Positions 18,907-24,649 of a DNA stretch of 24,649 nucleotides are shown in pieces. Source of the stretch: Priapulus caudatus (Eukaryota > Priapulida > Priapulimorpha > Priapulimorphida > Priapulidae); the NCBI RefSeq assembly GCF_000485595.1, contig NW_014577122.1, forward strand, positions 288,975-313,623. Direction: 5' to 3'. A model generated the notes under the pieces. That model made no database searches and was not told the DNA's origin. It was given only the letters and a program-made list of their open reading frames with translations. Each line of letters begins with the position of its first letter. Positions within the stretch are counted from its first letter, which is position 1. The position numbers and the translations under genes are program-made.

Positions 18907-20100
18907 CCATCATCTTCTCTTGTGTTTTCTTCAGCTTCTTCTTCAGCTGTCTTCCTCACACTTCGCTTTAGTTTGTCTTCCATCACCTTTTCGTGTGTGT
19001 GTACTTTCATAAATTTTGTGTTTCTCGTTCATGATAGTCACGTCTCTGCGGACTCTTCTTCTGATTTGTCTCGGTCAGTGTACATAACCTTCTCTTTCCT
19101 CCAATCCTTGTGATGACCTATAACCCTCATTCTCATTGCTCATCTCCTCACAGAGTCGAATTTTCCTGTCTCTCCTGCTTCTTGATTCAGCATTACGCCA
19201 TACTAATATTCTTCTTCTGTCGTCTTCTGTCTTGGCTTCATATTTGCCTTCTTCTTCTTCCTCCTTCTTCGTCATTTTTCTCTTGTCTCTTTATTTTCCT
19301 GTGCGTCTTTCTCAGCCTTCTTCGTCTGTCGTCGTCGTCTATTGTTTTCATTTTCTTTCACCTTCACTGTTTTTCCATTCTCAGTTCATCAGTATTGTTG
19401 GTTTGGCTTCTATGTTCTCATCTTTTCTGCTCGGTCTTTGTCATACATGATTCGTCCTCCCTGTTCCATGCTTCTTCGCTTTAATATTCCTCCATGTCAT
19501 TTGTAATAGTCTTCTATAGAAACCTACTTCCTTGTTATTCCCGTGCCTGTATGACACCAATCCTTCATCTTCATGTTCTTTAAATATTTCTTCGTATTAG
19601 GGGAATGGCTGTCGCTCGCAGCACTTTCCTGTGGGCCCTCAATTGTCAATAACCAACACGAGCATGGTCTAAATCGTCATTATGGTTAACTTCACCACTA
19701 TCTCTCCGCCGTGGTAGTGTGTATTTAACTTATCTGCCACCTGCATCGCCCATTGCCTATGTAAGCTAGTTGGTCATCATAATTATGATTAAATGTCGCA
19801 GTATACCGGGTACAGTAGTCTCGTTATCGCCTCATCGCCGTGTGCAGTAATAATTAGCCATGCTAATTCTATTGGCATGTCGTAATGGATATAACATAGC
19901 CACTGTCATTGCATTATCTAGTATAAGTTAGTGTCAATATCCCTGCTATAGCAGTACAGTTTCTTTGCGCCGCCGCTCCTCGTTCATTATCTTTGCTATC
20001 CGGTGTTTTCTGATGACTTTGTCCACGACTACCTTCGCTTCCCGCCGTAGTTGTATGTACATTGGCCGCCCGTAGCCTGCTGGACTCACTACCGCTATCT
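18900..20100 (-). pseudogene. Indel-laden second copy of gene B (17.75-18.88 kb)
   Basis: Aligns base by base to gene B from ~17750 to 18877 but with frequent single-base insertions, about 1.2 kb against 1.1 kb, which break every long frame. Examples: AACACGAGCATGGTCTAAATCGTCATTATGG against AACACGAGCATGTCTATCGTCATTATGG. Substitutions are rare. The pattern fits uncorrected long-read sequence more than a decayed gene, so the frameshifts should not be read as biological. Confidence 0.75.
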
Positions 20101-20283
20101 TCTTCTGCTATGACGTCTGTGTAATTTATTGTGACTATGTCCGGTTTCGTGAATCGACGTAGTTCTTCGATGGGTGGATAGGTGGCGCCTCTACCGAGAT
20201 TCTCTCGACTACCAGTACTGTTCCCCCTCGCGGGGAATATTCTCTTGTCAGGCATCATGACGGGAGCCGTCTGAATCTCATTT
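20100..20283 (-). CDS. 5' coding exon portion of gene B (N-terminal segment)
   Basis: Continues the gene B frame upstream of the motif EEDSGSESSR. A strong acceptor (CAATTTTTTTTCCAG, ending at 20284) precedes a frame open for ~60 codons, including VMMPDKRIFPARGNS and IEELRRFTKPDIVTINYTD (two sequons, NST and NYT). The open frame must be entered with two bases from the previous exon. This N-terminal part is absent from gene A, whose acidic exon begins at a repeat unit. The local sequence seems accurate enough to stay in frame, but lies in the noisy section. Confidence 0.55.
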
Positions 20284-20724
20284 CTGGAAAAAAAATTGAG
20301 CAGATGATATCATCGTACGCGAAAAGGCTTAGTGCTGCATTAGTCTGACTGCGTGGCTGCCATCGAGCCCTTGTTGGCGCAGCCATAGAGATGTTTGAAG
20401 TCAGTTTACGAGCGAATTGCGTGTCTAGTTGTGATGGTTAGAGCTTTCATCACAGGATTATATCACCGGCTCCTTTTCGCACATACGTAATTGGTTTTGC
20501 TTCTCGATTATCTTCTGCATCCGTTCTTTACACTGACTAACAAACAACGCGTCTGACATGGCCGCATGCATTTCTTGTATAATCTGATATCGCCCCCCGC
20601 GACGGAAGTCGTGCGGGGATCACTATGGTTTCATATCTGCCCCAGCTGCCGCCGCTGCGCCGCAGACAATTCCCTCCCGCGTCTATTATACTGCCGACTC
20701 CTATTCAGCCTACTCGCTAACGCT
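20284..20724. other. Probable intron and exon region of gene B
   Basis: A minus-strand frame 20458-20559 starts ATGTCAGACGCG in good context and reads MSDALFVSQCKERMQKIIEK, helical and charged; a GTATGT donor follows at 20481-20486. As written it joins the 20283 exon one base out of phase, which a single read error would explain. Low confidence as an exon. Confidence 0.35.
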
Positions 20725-21690
20725 AAAGACTTGGTTATATTCTTACACATCTTCAGGGCCGAAGGTAAGCACGCGTACCAAACCACAAGGTTCACTGCGA
20801 CTTTATTTGACCTTTACATTGACCTTGGATCATATTCGCCCTTCCACTCTTCGTAATCGGCCGCCCTAAATCTGACCTAGCGCTACAACTTGGTATTACT
20901 TACAGCCCATCTGGAGAAGTGAGCAAGAGCGTATCAAAAACCAGGTCTACTGCGACGCTTTATTGAACCTTTACCTTGACTCTTGATCACTATTTCCGCC
21001 TTCTGCTCTCTTATAACTCCGGCTCCTAATTGACCTCACGCGCTACCTTACCAAACTTGATATACTTACACATCTTTGGGGAGAAGGGTGTGCAGCGTAC
21101 GCCAAAACCAGGTGCACTGCGACTTTATTGTGACGGCTTGACCTTGATCATATTCGCCGTTCCGCTCTATAACCTGCGCCCCTAATTGATCGCTAGCGCT
21201 ACCCAAAGACCAGAGGTCACTACCGACTTTATTTGACATTTACCTTGACCATGATCATATTTCTCTTGCTGCTCTTATAACTCGGCCCCTAATCTGACCT
21301 AGTGCGCTACTACGCAACTTGCATATACTTACACATCTTGGGGGGGAAAGTGTGTCGCGTACCATAAACCAGGTCACTGCGCTTTCATCTTGATCTTGAC
21401 GCTTGATCATGACTTTCCGTCTCCGCTGCTAATAACTCCGTTCCTAATTGACCTAGCGCGACCCAAACCTGGTATATCTTAACGCGATATTGGGAGAAGG
21501 TGTGTCCGCGTAACCGAAATCGCGAGGTCAGCTGTCATACGCTGTTATTGACATTGAAGTCTATGAGCTTAGACCTTGACCTTGGACCTTCATCAATATT
21601 TTCCTTCCGCTCTAATAAACTCGGCCCCTAATGTGACTTAGGGCGTCGACGAAACTTCGTATTACTTACACATTCTTGGGGAGCACAACG
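20725..21690. repeat. Second array of ~140-bp units (about seven, error-rich)
   Basis: Recognisable by repeated CTATAACTCGG-like, CTAATTGACC, AACTTGGTATACTTACAC and CCAGGTCACTGCGACTTTATTTGACC segments. Same unit as at 12518-12905, but more copies, in the matching position upstream of gene B. The last two and a half units match the gene A array one to one. Confidence 0.75.
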
Positions 21691-24388
21691 GGGATACAAT
21701 GTAGTTGGCGATCACATGCCACTTTTCTATGTTTTACTGATAATCTGTAGTGTTTCGCCAGCTTATTTGCACGAACAATCAAGAAATCGTTATAGTAGGT
21801 GTAATAATTAAATGGTCTACTTACATATATCTATACATAGTATGCAAGCTGTGATTGCACACCCTGCCAGTCCGCCGGCATTGCTCTATCTGTATTACAA
21901 GAATCACAAGAATTCCACGATACTTATGATAAAAACAATTCATTGCTGTTTGGTTTTATACTAGTCAGTGATGTGCCCAACAAACTGCATTGGTATTGAA
22001 GGCAATAAGCAGTAACAACAAAACGAAGTAATGTAGCGACGAGTGGAATGCAAACGGGGCCGAGATAACCGTTAGTACAGAGGAATATTAATATACGTTA
22101 TGCATCTGGGCAGATTCTAGATATGACCTCCATATTATTTTCCTTTACGTGCAGACTTACGCGTTAAGTGTCGTAATACCATGAGATTCGTGTCATTGTA
22201 ATAGTCTAGTACGCCTATTTGTGGGTCGCTATAGGCTGTAGCCTCATTCCTATTTCGCGACGGGAAGCTGGTTTGATATAGGCTGCTGAAATTTCTAATT
22301 CACCTGAGAGCGGCACATAACGCACGCCACACACATAACATCTGCCGCGCGCGGCACGCAACCGCACGCACATCACGATAACACTGCGCCGCGCGCACGC
22401 CACGCAGCACACACACACAACGCGCGCGCCGCGCACAGCGCGCGCGCAAGCACTATATATTGGTTGACCCCCACTATAAAGCGAATTCATGAATAAATCT
22501 CGTTCGGAGGAGAGAGATAGAAATCCACTATTCTCATCACATGCGTTTTCAATATTCCGCGATGCACGTTTCAGGCATAATGGAAAATTGACGGCATATA
22601 AACTGAATTGGCCTAAAATAATATATCCTTCGATATTGGCTCTTTGCATTAACAATGATGTGGATAACCATGAGGCGTGGAGGTCTCTGCGAGCTTCTTA
22701 GAAGCTTGCTCTCAAGCTTTCTGAGTTTTTTTCTATTCGAAACTAAAGCGGCATGCGCAGTAGCATTGCGTTGGCCATGATTTCTCAATGCTAATCGTTA
22801 AACAGTGGTTTACTCGCCTTGTTAGCGTGGCATGCGATAATCCGATTGGAATCTTGTACGCAAGCTTAGTAGAATATTTCTGCTAAGGATAATTGTTTAA
22901 TACCAGGTTTATAATTTATCCCTACGTTTTTTAAGACGCAACATATTTCCATTAAACTAATAATGACTTGCAAATAGAAAAACGGACGATGGAATCTATG
23001 ATAACTGCGATGAAGATAATTTCGCTATAAACGTTGTTAGTGAAAAACAGCACTTAGCTTGATCCAGTAAAATTTGGTTTGCATTCGTCGCTCTCTCACA
23101 GCGCATGTTCGTAATATACATATAGCGACAACTAATTCTACATAATTATTCACATTACTTGGGTAATCAGTAAGTCAAAATGCGTTCGTTCGTCTCTCGT
23201 GTGAATCATACATAAACCCAAGTCTCTCTCGCTGATCTATTACTTCGTCAGGTGGCATATAATTGTGGCAGCGTGTAAGAGTGCTATGTCGCGCGTGAGC
23301 GTGTGGCGGCGGAGGAGGACGGCTAAACTTATGTAAGCCTGCCGTTGATCAGTCCTATTATATATGCAAGCGGAGTAAGTACAATTTGCATGCAGGTCAT
23401 GAAGAGCAGACAAAGGCGGGTTTTCATCGCACCAGATCAGTAGTCAGCAGACACGTATACAGTCTTGTGCAATAATCCTGTTTTCAGCGGCAAGAATTAG
23501 GCAGCTATTAGGCCGTGGTTATATGTCGTCTTTTAGAAAATCAGCCAACAGTGTGGGCCAACACACACACGCACACTATCCACACACGCACACCACGCGC
23601 ACGCAGCAGCACGCCACACACACACATATAACTATATAATATACTATATATATATATATAATATATAACGAGAGAGACATGAGAACGAGTTCAAAGTATT
23701 TATGGTTTCCAATTTGTCCATGGTGTGGGTTAACACGCGAATGGTTATTTCGAATATTTAGGCTGTGACATGGAGAGCATTTCTACTCGGAAAGTTCATT
23801 TAGTCTTGGCATTTAAGGGTAAACCTCTCGTTACCATAACCTTGATTATGCTATACCACGCAATAATGTCCTCGTCCTATGTCACTATGTGACGGTGGAC
23901 ACGTTCTCATCGTCTTTATGATAACCTCCCGTGTATAAGGACGTGATTAAAATTCATAGGCGAACATTAATAAAGTAGATGCTATTCAGTGACTTTCTTT
24001 CTCTGTGAGCTTCCTATTATGATTTTAGTAATTAGTTGTAATATTTTCACATTAACACGAGTAATAGCGCACCTAATTAGCAACACACGGAAGTTGACGT
24101 GGTGTAAAATTGCTAGTGCGGCGAAGGAAAGACATAAAGTGTGTCGAAAAGAAAAAACGTGTGTGGAGAGACGAAAAAGGAGAAGACAGTGTGATTGATT
24201 ATAAAAGAGAAGAGAGAGAGAGATAAAGAAAGAGGAGCGAGAGAAATAAAGATAGAGAGGAGAGAGAGAGATGCAGAAAGAAAGAAGGGAACGCGAAGCG
24301 AGAAGAGAGCGAGCGGGAGGGAGGAGAAAGAAAAGAGAGAGCGAAAGAGAGAGAGAAAGGGGAAGAGAAGAGAAAAGAAGAAAAGAGA

Positions 24389-24441
<53 letters not shown>

Positions 24442-24649
24442 GATAGAGGGGATAGAGAAAGAGTGAGTAGAGAATAGAGGTGTACCTATTCAACGATAGT
24501 CTCATACTAACACTAAAGCGGGCTACATCGAATGTCATTGTACCAAGTGAACTGTTTTACGTACGTTTCTTCCAGTTTTCAATTGCCTCTAGATGGCCCA
24601 AGTAAGGCACCATCCTAAACATGAAAATATACCTGATAACACGAATAAC
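21690..24649. repeat. Indel-laden second copy of the 12.9-15.6 kb region
   Basis: Collinear with 12905-15590: signal-peptide exon (21825-21889 against 13022-13081), CA/CG tract (22316-22450), heat-shock-like palindromes (22690-22725), UTR exon donor (~23155), TATA box (~23357), CA/TA tract (23562-23668) and GA tract (24195-24476). About 10% longer than the clean copy through scattered single-base insertions; substitutions few. Presumably the 5' region of gene B after a tandem duplication, represented by uncorrected sequence. Confidence 0.8.
21825..21889 (-). pseudogene. Error-containing copy of the signal-peptide exon (for gene B)
   Basis: Matches 13022-13081 with five or more one-base insertions and still shows the ACTTAC (GTAAGT) donor at 21819-21824. 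Would encode the signal peptide of gene B if read errors were removed. Frame as written is broken. Confidence 0.6.

Noticed and set aside
18906-20283. Gene B copy as a true frameshifted pseudogene
   Set aside because: Differences are almost all evenly spread single-base insertions that also affect introns and simple repeats, which suggests read error; it is listed as pseudogene type only because frames are broken as written.
22215-22655. 146-codon minus-strand frame with Cys/Ala/Arg-rich centre
   Set aside because: Lies in the error-rich copy of an intron and its CA/CG microsatellite; the clean copy has no such frame.

Overview
The window is eukaryotic. Genes are split by GT-AG introns, core promoters have TATA boxes, 3' ends carry AATAAA, and long microsatellites, a satellite array and foldback transposons lie between genes. 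The ~140-bp repeat units (reverse strand: a run of AGGTCA half-sites, then a segment ending GAGTTATAGAGC) and the CCGTCCGTCCGTC element resemble repeats of marine invertebrates. The organism is probably an aquatic invertebrate (mollusc- or crustacean-like); I cannot place it further.

Layout. 1-4075: no convincing gene; CA, GA and GAC microsatellites. 4076-4130: one well-delimited plus-strand exon of an unknown gene. 5033-6137 (minus): a two-exon gene for a small secreted, cationic, Gly/Tyr/Ser/Arg-rich repeat protein, with its own TATA box. 6864-7364: a TTAA-flanked foldback MITE. 8023-8276 (minus): a probable terminal coding exon of an unrecognised Tyr/Pro/Gly-containing protein. 8541-9797: a 1.26-kb element with ~275-bp terminal inverted repeats and a 9-bp target duplication, Mutator-like in form. 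9979-10283 (minus): a Thr-rich exon ending in a hydrophobic tail. 10546-14310 (minus): gene A, with TATA box, 5' UTR exon, signal-peptide exon and a ~1.99-kb exon coding a Glu-rich protein. 12518-12905: ~140-bp repeat units inside its second intron. 15870-16140: a 45-bp satellite. 16800-17200: a dispersed repeat. 17119-18906 (minus): gene B, a paralogue of gene A.

From about 18.9 kb to the end the sequence changes character. It repeats gene B (17.75-18.88 kb) and then the 5' region of gene A (12.5-15.6 kb), but with roughly 10% extra, mostly single-base, insertions scattered through coding, intronic and microsatellite sequence. This looks like unpolished single-pass long-read sequence rather than pseudogene decay. 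My reading is a real tandem duplication (gene A unit, then gene B unit) whose second unit is partly raw read, plus a stitching error near 18.88 kb that repeats part of gene B.

Taken together, the minus-strand genes encode secreted low-complexity proteins: one strongly basic and Tyr/Gly-rich, at least two strongly acidic and Glu-rich. That suggests an extracellular matrix, cuticle, adhesive or biomineral function, but no catalytic or recognised domain is visible and the function is not established.
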